Positions 26,982 to 35,252 of a DNA stretch of 64,000 nucleotides are shown here, piece by piece. The position numbers were made by a program, and so were the translations under genes. Each line of letters begins with the position of its first letter. The stretch's first letter is position 1. Below the pieces are notes generated by a model. It was not told the origin of the DNA. It ran no database searches and saw only the letters and a program-made list of their open reading frames with translations. This DNA is from Limobrevibacterium gyesilva (GTDB lineage Bacteria; Pseudomonadota; Alphaproteobacteria; Acetobacterales; Acetobacteraceae), in NCBI RefSeq assembly GCF_025989185.1, contig NZ_JAPDNT010000011.1:1-64000 (forward strand), given 5' to 3'.

Positions 26982-27638
26982 TCAGGCCATGCCGTCGGCG
27001 CCGATCTCGGTTTCGAAGGCCGCGAGGAAATCGGCCACCACCCGCGAACGCTCCGCGGCCAGCCGCGCGCCCGTTGCGGTCTGGAAACCGTCCTGCAGCT
27101 TCAGCAGCTTGGCGCGAAAATGGTCGAGCGCGTAGGCCGCGTCATCGAGTGGCCGATCCCGCCCCGCCGGATCGGTCGGGTGATACAGCGCCGAGCCCAT
27201 ACGTCCGCCGGTATAGAAGCAGCGGGCGATGCCGACGCAACCGATCGCGTCCAGCCGGTCGGCGTCCTGCAACACCTTCGCCTCGATCGTTTTCGGCGCG
27301 ATCCCGGCCGAGAAGCTGTGCGCGGCGATGGCGTGCGCCACGCGCCTGGTCCGGGCGACCGCCCAGCCGCGCCCGCTCAGGATGTCCGCCGCCCGCGCCG
27401 CGGCGAGGCGCGAGGCCTGGGCGCGCAGCGGCGAGCTTTTCTCCACATGAACGCAGTCATGCAGCAGCACGGCGGCCGTGAGGATCTCGCCGTCCCCGCC
27501 CTCCGCCGCGGCGATGCGGCGCGCATTGGCCCAGACGCGCAGGACATGGGCGAGGTCATGCGCGCCGTCGCTGCCCGAAGGCAGCAAGGCCAGAAGCTCC
27601 TCGGCCAGCGCCGCGTGCGGAACGAAAACGTCGTTCAT
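26982..27638 (-). CDS. HD-domain phosphohydrolase
   Basis: A 218-residue metal-dependent phosphohydrolase. The HD signatures are H27/H31 in GAHDLAHVLRV, H60-D61 in VLLHDCVHV, and a later Asp in VLQDADRLDAIG. It resembles the YedJ-like stand-alone HD proteins, whose substrates are mostly unknown (nucleotides or phosphorylated metabolites). The start MNDVFVPH at 27638 overlaps the end of the upstream dehydrogenase gene (ATGA-type, 4 bases), indicating a two-gene operon. It is the first GC-rich gene after the low-GC island. Confidence 0.86.
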   Translation of the reverse strand: MNDVFVPHAALAEELLALLPSGSDGAHDLAHVLRVWANARRIAAAEGGDGEILTAAVLLHDCVHVEKSSPLRAQASRLAAARAADILSGRGWAVARTRRVAHAIAAHSFSAGIAPKTIEAKVLQDADRLDAIGCVGIARCFYTGGRMGSALYHPTDPAGRDRPLDDAAYALDHFRAKLLKLQDGFQTATGARLAAERSRVVADFLAAFETEIGADGMA

Positions 27639-28570
27639 GTGCGCCGGCGCAGTTCCAGCAGCGCCGTCAGGAACGCGTCGCGCCGCTGCGCCAACTCCGC
27701 CACGCTCTTGCCGTCCAGCTCCGCCCGCACGCCGGCGATGAGCTGTTGCTGCAACGCCGGCGTGACGTCGGGATTGCCGAGCGTGGCCCACCAGCCCTGC
27801 ATCGCCGGCAGCAGATGGTGCATGAAATGCGCCATGCCGCCCTCGCCGCCGGCGAGGTGGAAGGTCGCGTGCGGGCCCATCAGCGCCCAGCGCAGGCCGG
27901 GCCCCTCGCTGATGGCGGCATCCACGTCGGCCACGCTGGCGACACCCTCGGCCACCAGGTGCACCGCCTCGCGCCACAACGCCGCCTGCAGCCGGTTGGC
28001 CAGATGCCCCGGCACCTCCTTGCGGATCTCGATCGGGTGCTTGCCGATGGCGCGGTAGAACCCCATGGCCGCGTCCACCGCCGCGCGCGATGCGCCCGGC
28101 CCGCCGACCACCTCGACCAGCGGCACCAGATGCGGCGGGTTGAAGGGATGGCCGATCAGGCAACGGCCGGGGAAGCGGCAGCCCTCCGACAGCCGGCTGA
28201 TCAAAAGGCCCGAGGACGAGGAGGCGATCACCACCTCCTCCGGCAGCACCGCGGCGATGCGCGGCAGCAGCGCCTGCTTCACCTCGTAGCGCTCCGGCGC
28301 GCTTTCCTGCACGAACTGCGCGCCCTCTACCGCCCGCACGGGGTCGGGCTCGAAGCGCCAGCGCGCCGGGTCGGCATCCTCTGTGGCGCCCAACCGCTGC
28401 AGCACCGGCCAGGCGGAGTCGATCATGCGGCGGATCATGTCGGGGGCCCCGGGCGAAGGGTCGCTCGCCACGACTTCCAGACCCCGGCTGAGAAAATACG
28501 CGGCCCAGCTCGCGCCGATCGTGCCGGCGCCGATCACCGCCACGCGGCGGATCGGGGTGGTTTCGGACAT
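27635..28570 (-). CDS. 3-hydroxyacyl-CoA dehydrogenase family protein (possible L-carnitine dehydrogenase)
   Basis: A 311-residue NAD-dependent dehydrogenase. The Rossmann start is RVAVIGAGTIGASWAAYF with an acidic residue after strand 2 (SDPSP), which favours NAD. FVQESAPERYEVKQAL, IASSSSGLLIS, GHPFNPPHLVPLVEVVGG and KEVPGHLANRLQ are family signatures; the catalytic His is in GHPFNPP. Length and the GHPFNPPHLVPLVE pattern fit the L-carnitine dehydrogenase/3-hydroxyacyl-CoA group that acts without a hydratase fusion. No carnitine-pathway partners are adjacent, so the substrate is open. The HD gene is translationally coupled behind it. Confidence 0.85.
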   Translation of the reverse strand: MSETTPIRRVAVIGAGTIGASWAAYFLSRGLEVVASDPSPGAPDMIRRMIDSAWPVLQRLGATEDADPARWRFEPDPVRAVEGAQFVQESAPERYEVKQALLPRIAAVLPEEVVIASSSSGLLISRLSEGCRFPGRCLIGHPFNPPHLVPLVEVVGGPGASRAAVDAAMGFYRAIGKHPIEIRKEVPGHLANRLQAALWREAVHLVAEGVASVADVDAAISEGPGLRWALMGPHATFHLAGGEGGMAHFMHHLLPAMQGWWATLGNPDVTPALQQQLIAGVRAELDGKSVAELAQRRDAFLTALLELRRRT

Positions 28571-28643
28571 GGCTTGCTCCTCGCAGATCGTGCCCGATGA
28601 TGCGGCGGGCGCGACGCGCTGGCCAGCCCGCCACCGGGCCCCG

Positions 28644-29645
28644 TCACCACGCCATGACGCGGTTCGCCCGGCGGGCCGCGCGGGACTGCCGCAGCGAGTT
28701 GAACGCCTGCCACTCCGTCACCGGCATGTAGCGCGGCGCCAGGAACTGATAGGTGCGCCCGATCAGGCCCCAGGCCAGCTCGTCCATGACCGTGGGGGCG
28801 AAGTCCCATTCCTTCAGGATCGGCGACCAGGCGCGCTGGCAGCGATACAGCCAGTCGCGGTTGGAGCGGATGAAGGCCTGCTGGCTCTCGGCGTTGCGCA
28901 GCGCCGCCAGCACCTCCCCGGTCTGGGCATCGACCTCATCGAACCGCCCGCCGATCTGCTTCAGGCCGATGGCGGTAAGCCGCTGCACCTGCGTCAGCGT
29001 CTCCAGCCGTGGCATGTCGCCGCGCCAGCCGCGCCCCAGCCGCTCCAGCCGGGCGGCGACGATCTGGACGCGACGATACAGCCCGTCGCGCAGCGCCTCG
29101 ATATAAGACAGCTCGTCGGCCAGTGCCTCGACCAGCCGCACCACGTCCTCGGGCGAGGGCAGGTCCAGCGAACGCGCGGCCTGGGCGAAGGCCGCCTGGA
29201 CCTGCTGGCGCATCGCCGGATCCTCGTCGAGCCGCTGCAAGGCGGCGGCATCCGCGCCGGCTTCCAGCGCCTGCGGGTCCAGCCACGCCACCAGTTGCAG
29301 GCGCAGCCGGCTGGCAACGAGGCGGCGATGCCGTGCGTCCGGCTCCCAGCTCGCCTTGCCGGTGAGGACCTCGCTGGGCAGCTTGTCGCCCAGATGCAGC
29401 CCGGTCACGTAGTCCAGGCTTTCGGCGATCAGGCCGAGCATGCGCCCGTCCGGGCTGTCATCGTCGATGGCGAACTCGCGCTGCAGCGCCCGCAGCGGCA
29501 CGCTGGCCTCGCGCTCGCCCAGCAGCACCACCATCACCGGGGTTCCGTCCGTGCTGGCGCGCCGGAACGTCACCTCGCCCATCGCCATGAACACATGATG
29601 CTGGAGCAGGCAGCGATCGGGGGCCGTATCGTGCGGTTGATCCAT
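28644..29645 (-). CDS. Conserved unknown protein
   Basis: A 333-residue soluble protein with no recognised family. The first ~60 residues look like a small beta-rich domain (EVTFRRASTDGTPVMVVLLG), the central ~100-270 region is helical with many heptad-like Leu/Ala positions (RRVQIVAARLERLGRGW), and the end is basic (SRAARRANRVMAW). There is no signal peptide and no membrane segment. It is transcribed leftward and divergent from the EAL protein gene across a 164-base gap. GC content and codon use match the core genome, so it is probably a resident lineage gene. Confidence 0.7.
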   Translation of the reverse strand: MDQPHDTAPDRCLLQHHVFMAMGEVTFRRASTDGTPVMVVLLGEREASVPLRALQREFAIDDDSPDGRMLGLIAESLDYVTGLHLGDKLPSEVLTGKASWEPDARHRRLVASRLRLQLVAWLDPQALEAGADAAALQRLDEDPAMRQQVQAAFAQAARSLDLPSPEDVVRLVEALADELSYIEALRDGLYRRVQIVAARLERLGRGWRGDMPRLETLTQVQRLTAIGLKQIGGRFDEVDAQTGEVLAALRNAESQQAFIRSNRDWLYRCQRAWSPILKEWDFAPTVMDELAWGLIGRTYQFLAPRYMPVTEWQAFNSLRQSRAARRANRVMAW

Positions 29646-29809
29646 GGCATTCCACGAAATGTGACGTTTCCTGATATTCGGGTCGTTTCCTTAATAATCA
29701 CCAACATGTGCGTGCCTTGTTCGCCGCCGCGCGCCATCGGCGCGCTGCTTAAGGTTCGCGTAAGGTTTGTCTCGGAAATCTGGATACAGGCACCTGCACG
29801 AGACGCCCC

Positions 29810-30655
29810 ATGCTTGCGAGTCACCGCCACCCCATGCCGCAACCGGCCCTGCACCCGGACGAGCCGTTCCCGCCGCCGGCCTCCAGGCCCGCTCCGCACG
29901 GCGAAGCCCGGCTGCCGCGTGACCTGCAGCGCGACCTGCTCGCGGCCATCGCCAATGACGAGCTGGCGCTCCACTACCAGCCGCGCGCCACGCTGCTGGA
30001 TGGAATCCCCACCGGCGCCGAGGCGGTGGTCCGGTGGCCGCATCGCCGCCGCGGCCTGGTGTCCCCGAACATGTTCCAGACCCTGGCCGACCATGCCGGC
30101 GTGGCCGCCGCCCTCGGCGGCTGGACCCTCCGCCATGCCTGCGCGGAGGCCGTAGGCTGGCCGCAGGGCAGCATTGCCGTCGCCGTCTCGGCCCGGCAGC
30201 TTCTCGACCAGGCCCTGGCCGGCCAGATCGCCGAAGCGCTCGAAATCTCGCTGCTGCCGCCCGAGCGGCTGGCGCTCGCACTGCCCGAATCCGCGCTGGC
30301 CGATACCGGGATCGACGAACTGCTCACTCTCTCGGCATTGCGCGACCTCGGTGTCGGCCTGGTGCTGGACGATTTCGGCGCCGCCATCGGCAGCCTGACG
30401 CAGCTGCGCCGCCTGCCGCTGACGGCGCTGAAGCTCGCCAGCCCCCTGGTGCGCAACCTGCCTGCCGACCGCGAGGATGCCGCCATCGTGCGCGCGGTCA
30501 CGACCACCGCCCACGCCCTCGGCCTGACGGTGATCGCCGACGGCGTGGAAACCGAGCGGCAACGCGCCTTCCTCACCGCTTGCGGCTGCGACGAGGGCCA
30601 GGGCGCGCTGTTCGGCCTGCCGCAGCGCGGCGGGACCCTGCGCCGGGCCCGCTGA
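29810..30655 (+). CDS. EAL-domain protein, degenerate (probably not an active c-di-GMP phosphodiesterase)
   Basis: A 281-residue protein with an EAL-type TIM barrel from about residue 36. The signature is EAVVR (71-75) instead of EAL-R. The Mg-binding Asn of the VNxS motif is Ala125 (VAVSARQ), the Asp of the KID motif is Ala210 (LKLAS), and AEGVE reads ADGVE (243-247). DDFG (187-190) and E160 (LPES) remain. Loss of several ligands suggests a c-di-GMP receptor or regulatory role rather than hydrolysis; this is inferred from family knowledge. The N-terminal 35 residues are Pro/His-rich and unstructured-looking. No sensor domain is attached. Confidence 0.85.
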   Translation: MLASHRHPMPQPALHPDEPFPPPASRPAPHGEARLPRDLQRDLLAAIANDELALHYQPRATLLDGIPTGAEAVVRWPHRRRGLVSPNMFQTLADHAGVAAALGGWTLRHACAEAVGWPQGSIAVAVSARQLLDQALAGQIAEALEISLLPPERLALALPESALADTGIDELLTLSALRDLGVGLVLDDFGAAIGSLTQLRRLPLTALKLASPLVRNLPADREDAAIVRAVTTTAHALGLTVIADGVETERQRAFLTACGCDEGQGALFGLPQRGGTLRRAR

Positions 30656-30714
30656 AACCCTGCGGCGTCGCAACCGCGCTTGCATAAGCGGCCCTGTCGC
30701 GCACATAGAGCCGC

Positions 30715-31008
30715 GTGAGCGAACAGACCCTGATCGAGGCGCAGATCCTCCGCCTCACCGCAGCAAGCGGCCCCGGCACGTCGATCTGCCCGTCCGACGT
30801 GGCGCGCGCGGTTTCGCCGCCGGAGGGCGATGTGTGGCGCCAGAAGCTGACCGCCGTGCGGCGCGCCGCCATCCGTCTGGCCCAGGCCGGCCGCATCGAC
30901 ATCCTGCGCAAGGGCAAGCCGGTCGCCGCCGATGCGCTGGCCGACGGGGTGAAGGGCGTGATCCGCCTGCGCATCCGCCCGCAAGCCGGCCCGCCGGCGC
31001 CGGAATGA
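30715..31008 (+). CDS. DUF3253 domain protein
   Basis: A 97-residue small basic protein: IEAQILRLTAASGPGTSICP, SDVARAV, WRQKLTAVRRAAIRLAQAGRIDILRKGKPV. This is the DUF3253 pattern, a small winged-helix-like fold of unknown function found in many proteobacteria. The start is GTG at 30715. Its end overlaps the ATG of the following lipoprotein gene by 4 bases, suggesting a small operon. It may bind nucleic acid, judging from the basic helix, but that is a guess. Confidence 0.82.
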   Translation: MSEQTLIEAQILRLTAASGPGTSICPSDVARAVSPPEGDVWRQKLTAVRRAAIRLAQAGRIDILRKGKPVAADALADGVKGVIRLRIRPQAGPPAPE

Positions 31009-31469
31009 CGCGCCTGCTGCCCCTCCTGCTCGGCCTGCTGCTGCCCGCCTGTTCCGGCCATGGCGCCGAGGGGCTGCCGGTTCCGCCGCCGATGGACATG
31101 ACCCGCATCGAGCGCCCCGCGACCCCGAACACCGCGCTCGCCGCCCCCGCCGGCTTCACGCCGGCGCCCGACATCGCCACCCGCCGCTACGACGTCCCGC
31201 CGGCGCGCCTTTACGCCGCCATCCGCGCCGTTGCCGCGGCCCAGCCGCGCACCTTCGCCCACGCGGCCTATGACGACCGGCTGCAGGCGCATTACGTTGC
31301 CCGCAGCGCCCTGCTCAACTTCCCGGACCTGATCGCCGTGCAGGTCACCCCCGAGTCCGGCCTGATCCTGTGGTCGCGCAGCGTCTACGGGCGGTCCGAT
31401 TTCGGCGTGAACCGCAGACGCGTTGCAACCTGGCTGGCCGCGCTCGACGCCGCCCTGGCCGCCAACTGA
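31005..31469 (+). CDS. DUF1499 family lipoprotein
   Basis: A 154-residue protein with an N-terminal lipoprotein signal (TRLLPLLLGLLLPACSG; likely modified Cys16) and a proline-rich linker. The DUF1499 domain contains YDVPPARLYAAIRAVAAA, LLNFPDLIAVQVT and SRSVYGRSDFGVNRRRV, the last being the conserved family end motif. Members are membrane-associated proteins without established function. ATG 31005 overlaps the DUF3253 stop. The ABC exporter begins 18 bases downstream. Confidence 0.82.
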   Translation: MTRLLPLLLGLLLPACSGHGAEGLPVPPPMDMTRIERPATPNTALAAPAGFTPAPDIATRRYDVPPARLYAAIRAVAAAQPRTFAHAAYDDRLQAHYVARSALLNFPDLIAVQVTPESGLILWSRSVYGRSDFGVNRRRVATWLAALDAALAAN

Positions 31470-31487
31470 CAGTCGGAGAGCCCCACG

Positions 31488-33254
31488 ATGCGCGGCCTAG
31501 GCCCGTTCCTGAGGGATGCCTGGCATCTCTCCAGACCCTACTTCTTCTCCGAGGAGAAATGGTCCGCGCGCGGCCTGCTGGCAGCGATCGTGTTCCTGAA
31601 CCTCTCGCTGGTCGGGATGACAGTGATCCTGAACTTCTGGAACCGCGCCTTCTACAACGCTTTGCAGGACAAGGACTGGCAGAGCTTCATGGACCTGCTG
31701 CTGTTCTACAAGCGTACCGACACCGGCATCATGCCCGGTTTCTGCCTGATCGCTGCCGTCTACATCCTCGTCGCCGTCTACCGCACCTACCTCAACCAGT
31801 GGCTGCGCATTCGCTGGCGCCGCTGGATGACCCAGCGGTTCCTGCAGCGCTGGCTCGCCGACCGCGCCTATTACCGCATCAGCCTGACGGCGGCGGCCGG
31901 CGCCAACGGCTACGGCACCGACAACCCGGACCAGCGCATCGCCGACGACCTCAACAGCTTCGTCACCGAAACCCTGTCCCTCAGCCTCGACCTGCTGTCC
32001 AACGTGGTCACGCTGTTCAGCTTCCTGACCATCCTGTGGACGCTGTCCGGGCCGATGACCCTGCTCGGCGTCGACATCCCCGGCTACATGGTCTGGGCTG
32101 CGCTGATCTATTCCGCCATCGGCACCTGGCTCACCCACATGGTCGGCTGGCCACTGGCCGCGCTGAACTTCCGCCAGCAGCGGGTGGAGGCGGATTTCCG
32201 CTTCGCGCTGGTGCGGCTTCGCGAGAACGTCGAGGGGATCGCGCTGCATCGCGGCGAGGCCGAGGAGCAGCACGGCCTGCGCGGGCGCTTCGAGGCGGTG
32301 ATCCTGAACTGGTGGGCGATCATGCTCCGCACCAAGCAGCTGAACGCGCTCGTCGCCGGCTATTCGCAGGCGGCCGTGATCTTCCCCATCGTCGTCGCCG
32401 CGCCCCGCTTCTTCTCCGGCACGATGTCGCTGGGCGGCCTCACCCAGACCGCCGACGCGTTCGGCCAGGTGCAGGGCGCGATGTCCTGGTTCGTGAACTC
32501 CTATGCCGCGCTGGCGGGGTGGCGGGCCACCGTGGATCGCCTCGTCACCTTCCACCGCTCCATCGAGGCCGCGCGCGCCGCCGCCGACCAGGGCGTGACC
32601 GCGGTTCCCGGCGAGACCTACGCGCTCGACAACGCCACGCTCGCCTTGCCCACGGGGCAGGCGCTGCTGGACCACACCTCGTTCGCGTTTGAGCCCGGGC
32701 AGTCGGTGGTGATCTCCGGGCGGTCCGGATCGGGCAAGTCCACGCTGTTCCGCGCGCTCGCAGGCATCTGGCCGTTCGGCGCTGGGCATGTGCGCCAGCC
32801 CCGGGCCAGCAGCCTGTTCCTGCCCCAGCGCCCGTACATCCCCCTCGGCACGCTGCGCCACGCCGTCGCCTACCCCGCGCCCGTCGATGCCTATTCCGAC
32901 GACGAGATCCGCGCCGCCCTTGCCGACGCCCAGCTGTCCCATCTGGAGCCGCGCCTGGACGACGAGGACAACTGGCCCCAGCGCCTGTCCGGCGGCGAGC
33001 AGCAGCGCCTCGCCCTCGCCCGCGCCCTGCTGGCCAAGCCCGACTGGCTGTTCCTCGACGAGGCCACCGCCAGCCTGGACCCCGAGGCCGAGGCCGCGCT
33101 GTACGCCACGCTGCGCCGGCGCCTGCCGGGCACCACACTCATCTCGATCGCTCACCGCCCGGCCGTGGCCGCCTTCCACGACCGGCACCTGGTGTTCGAC
33201 CGCCCTGCCGACGGCCCCGGCCGGCTGGTGGAGGCAGTGCGGTCGGCAGCGTAA
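31488..33254 (+). CDS. SbmA/BacA-like ABC transporter (YddA family), fused permease and ATPase
   Basis: A 588-residue inner-membrane transporter with the ABC_membrane_2 fold (EEKWSARGLLAAIVFLNLSL, FWNRAFYNALQDKDWQSF, YRTYLNQWLRIRWRRWMTQ) fused to an ATPase domain: Walker A SGRSGSGKST (about 409-418), signature LSGGEQQRLALARALL and Walker B WLFLDEATASLD. This COG4178 group includes YddA and the BacA-related proteins that handle peptides or vitamin B12; fusion to the ATPase distinguishes it from SbmA itself. The substrate is unknown. It follows the DUF1499 gene closely. Confidence 0.9.
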   Translation: MRGLGPFLRDAWHLSRPYFFSEEKWSARGLLAAIVFLNLSLVGMTVILNFWNRAFYNALQDKDWQSFMDLLLFYKRTDTGIMPGFCLIAAVYILVAVYRTYLNQWLRIRWRRWMTQRFLQRWLADRAYYRISLTAAAGANGYGTDNPDQRIADDLNSFVTETLSLSLDLLSNVVTLFSFLTILWTLSGPMTLLGVDIPGYMVWAALIYSAIGTWLTHMVGWPLAALNFRQQRVEADFRFALVRLRENVEGIALHRGEAEEQHGLRGRFEAVILNWWAIMLRTKQLNALVAGYSQAAVIFPIVVAAPRFFSGTMSLGGLTQTADAFGQVQGAMSWFVNSYAALAGWRATVDRLVTFHRSIEAARAAADQGVTAVPGETYALDNATLALPTGQALLDHTSFAFEPGQSVVISGRSGSGKSTLFRALAGIWPFGAGHVRQPRASSLFLPQRPYIPLGTLRHAVAYPAPVDAYSDDEIRAALADAQLSHLEPRLDDEDNWPQRLSGGEQQRLALARALLAKPDWLFLDEATASLDPEAEAALYATLRRRLPGTTLISIAHRPAVAAFHDRHLVFDRPADGPGRLVEAVRSAA

Positions 33255-33317
33255 CATTCGCGTTGCCGCGGCGCCGGGCGCGGGCATAGGCTGCCTCACC
33301 CAGATGTGAGGCAAGCC

Positions 33318-33644
33318 ATGCTCGTCGTCACCACCGAGACTGTCGCGGGCCACCGGGTCCGCGAGACCAAGGGCGATTGCTACGGCGTGGTGGTGCGCAG
33401 CCGCGGCATCGGCGGCAACATCATGGCCAGCCTGCGCAGCATCGTCGGCGGCGAGATCAAGGAATACACCGAACTGCTGGAGCAGGCCCGCGGCCACGCG
33501 ATCGAACGCATGATCGCCAAGGCCACGGCGATGGGCGCCAATGCAGTCATCATGATGCGCTTCGATTCGTCGGAGATCGGCCAGACCATGAGCGAGATCG
33601 TGGCCTACGGGACCGCGGTGGTGCTGGAACCGTACGCGGGCTGA
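33318..33644 (+). CDS. YbjQ/UPF0145 family protein
   Basis: A 108-residue pentamer-forming small protein: VTTETVAGHRV, GVVVRSRGIGGNIMASLRSI, GGEIKEYTELLEQARGHAIERM, GANAVIMMRFDSSEI. This is the complete YbjQ pattern. Function is not established, although a heavy-metal-binding relation has been proposed. ATG 33318 is preferred over GTG 33306 because it gives the usual N-terminus. A hairpin follows 16 bases after the stop. Confidence 0.92.
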   Translation: MLVVTTETVAGHRVRETKGDCYGVVVRSRGIGGNIMASLRSIVGGEIKEYTELLEQARGHAIERMIAKATAMGANAVIMMRFDSSEIGQTMSEIVAYGTAVVLEPYAG

Positions 33645-33660
33645 ATTTCCCGCGATCTCA

Positions 33661-33691
33661 TACCAGCGGCCATGAAGAATGACCGCTGGTA
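33661..33691. terminator. Hairpin after ybjQ
   Basis: Perfect 9-bp inverted repeat TACCAGCGG/CCGCTGGTA with a 13-base loop; the pairing extends outward by a TC/GA pair after one mismatch. No T-run follows, so it may be a terminator, a repetitive palindrome or an IS-end trace. Confidence 0.45.
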
Positions 33692-33764
33692 CGAGTCGTT
33701 ATTTTGCGCTCCGCCGCCCACCAACCCGGCGCGCGATACCAACCGCCCTTGGTTCTGTGGACAG

Positions 33765-33822
33765 TTACCTGATCCGGAGGACGGTAGCAGCGATGGCGAC
33801 GGCGAGGTAGTTTCTGGAGAGG
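33765..33822 (-). pseudogene. Transposase C-terminal scrap (IS5-like)
   Basis: On the minus strand the frame ending at the TAA (33767-33765) reads SRNYLAVAIAATVLRIR, which matches the closing residues of IS5-family (IS427/IS1031-like) transposases. The rest of the gene is absent upstream; the frame runs straight into tRNA-flanking sequence. Just past the stop, ACTGTCCACAGAACC looks like an IS-end tail. This is a short pattern match, so confidence is moderate. Confidence 0.45.
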
Positions 33823-33867
33823 CGGGGCGCCGGAAGCGCCCGCCCGCCAGTAAGTCCTTGGCAGATA

Positions 33868-33943
33868 TGGTGAGCCCGGTGGGACTCGAACCCACGGCCC
33901 CAAGATTAAAAGTCTCGTGCTCTACCATCTGAGCTACGGGCTC
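33868..33943 (-). tRNA. tRNA-Lys (anticodon UUU)
   Basis: A 76-base cloverleaf on the minus strand. Acceptor GAGCCCG pairs with CGGGCTC, followed by A and an encoded CCA (33868-33870). The D arm is GCTC-AGATGGTAGA-GC. The anticodon stem CGAGA/TCTTG encloses loop CTTTTAA with anticodon TTT at 33908-33910. The T arm is GTGGG-TTCGAGT-CCCAC. The transposase scrap lies 46 bases beyond its 3' end. Confidence 0.97.
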
Positions 33944-33993
33944 ACGCGCGTGCCTTGAACGACACGGCGCGCGTCAGGTCAAGAGCGGGAAAC

Positions 33994-34015
33994 GGGCGCC
34001 CGGGTCCCGGCGCCC
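33994..34015 (-). terminator. Hairpin after the cyclophilin gene
   Basis: Perfect 7-bp stem GGGCGCC/GGCGCCC with an 8-base loop, followed on the minus strand by CGTTTCCCG. It lies 10 bases beyond the cyclophilin stop and before tRNA-Lys; the T-run is weak. Confidence 0.42.
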
Positions 34016-34025
34016 ACCCTGACGC

Positions 34026-34589
34026 CTATTCCTTGACGTCGGCCGCAACGCGGACGCGGACGATCTTGTCGGGGTTCGTGACCATGCCGCTGCCGCCGCT
34101 GCCGCGCTTGATGTGGTCCACGTGGTCCATGCCGCTGATCACCTGTCCCCAGATGGTGTACTGACCGTCGAGGTTCGGCGCCGGGGCGAACATGATGAAG
34201 AACTGGCTGTCCGCGCTGTTGGGGTCCTGGGTGCGCGCGGCGCCCACGGTGCCGCGCAGGAAGCGCTTCTGACGGGTGAACTCGGCCGGCAGGTTGCCCA
34301 GGCCGCTGCCGCCAGTGCCCGTGCCTGTGGGGTCGCCGCCCTGCGCCATGAAGCCCTCGATGACCCGGTGGAACACGATGCCGTCATAGAAGCCCTTGCG
34401 GGCAAGCAGCTTCACCCGCTCGACGTGCTTCGGCGCGAGGTCGGGCAGCAGCTGGATGACCACCCGGCCATCCTTCAGGTCCATGTACAGGGTGTTCTCG
34501 GGGTCGGCAGGCGCCGCGGTGGCTTCGCTCATCGTCATTCCAATAACGGGGGTTGCAACAAGGCTGGCTATCAGGGTGCGTCGGCGCAT
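34026..34589 (-). CDS. Periplasmic peptidylprolyl cis-trans isomerase (cyclophilin type)
   Basis: A 187-residue cyclophilin with an export signal (MRRRTLIASLVATPVIGMTM...ATAAPA, cleavage around residue 26). The catalytic set is visible: FHRVIEGFMAQGGDPTGTGTG (Arg55-equivalent in FHRV), FLRGTVGAARTQDPNSADSQ FFI-like region, and NLDGQYTIWGQVISGMD. It accelerates proline isomerisation in the periplasm. It is downstream of coaD on the same strand with a 78-base gap, in the usual gyrA-coaD-ppi order. A terminator-like hairpin follows. Confidence 0.95.
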   Translation of the reverse strand: MRRRTLIASLVATPVIGMTMSEATAAPADPENTLYMDLKDGRVVIQLLPDLAPKHVERVKLLARKGFYDGIVFHRVIEGFMAQGGDPTGTGTGGSGLGNLPAEFTRQKRFLRGTVGAARTQDPNSADSQFFIMFAPAPNLDGQYTIWGQVISGMDHVDHIKRGSGGSGMVTNPDKIVRVRVAADVKE

Positions 34590-34667
34590 GAGGGGTTCTC
34601 CAGGAAAGGCAAGCCGGGGGAAGCAGGCCAGAGCCGGCGGGCCCCAGCCGGCAGGCCGGGTCCGCCG

Positions 34668-35252
34668 TCAGGCGGGACGAGCGCGGGCCGGAGCGGCGGC
34701 GGGCCGGCCGACGCGGGCCATGGTCCGTTCCAGCGTCAACGGCGAGACGAAAGACGAGATATCGCCGCCGAGAATCGCGATCTCCTTCACGAATCGCGAC
34801 GAGATGAAATGCTGCCCCTCGCTGGCCGGCAGGAACACCGTCTCCACGTTGCGGTCGAGCCGGGCGTTCATCCCGGCCATCTGGAACTCGTAGTCGAAGT
34901 CCGACACCGCCCGCAACCCACGCACGATCAGCCCTGCCCCCACCTGCTGGGCCAGGGTCACCAGCAGCGTGTCGAAGGCATGCACCTCGATCGGCGTTCC
35001 GGTCCGCCGGGCGATGATGTCGCATTCTTCGCGCACGAGCTCCAGGCGCTCCTCCAGCGGGAACAGCGGGCCCTTGCCGATGTTCGTGGCGACACCGATG
35101 ACAAGCCGGTCCACGATGCGCGCGGCGCGGCTGATGATGTCGATATGGCCGTTGTGGATCGGGTCGAACGTGCCGGGGTACAGGCCCGTGCGCGGCGGCT
35201 TGGCTTGCCTGGGGCCCACTGTCGCGGGCCTCGCCGTGTCAGACATCGTCAC
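34668..35252 (-). CDS. coaD: Phosphopantetheine adenylyltransferase
   Basis: Transfers AMP from ATP to 4'-phosphopantetheine, the fourth step of CoA synthesis. The 194-residue protein has the nucleotidyltransferase motif [18 protein letters not shown] (T/HxGH), [19 protein letters not shown] and [10 protein letters not shown] (the ISSTxxKE-like loop). An extra N-terminal ~20 residues and an Ala/Pro/Arg-rich tail ([13 protein letters not shown]) exceed the common 160-residue length. Its start lies inside the 3' end of gyrA (14 bases of overlap), so the two are coupled; ATG 35246 (the second Met) is also possible. Confidence 0.95.
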   Translation of the reverse strand: MTMSDTARPATVGPRQAKPPRTGLYPGTFDPIHNGHIDIISRAARIVDRLVIGVATNIGKGPLFPLEERLELVREECDIIARRTGTPIEVHAFDTLLVTLAQQVGAGLIVRGLRAVSDFDYEFQMAGMNARLDRNVETVFLPASEGQHFISSRFVKEIAILGGDISSFVSPLTLERTMARVGRPAAAPARARPA

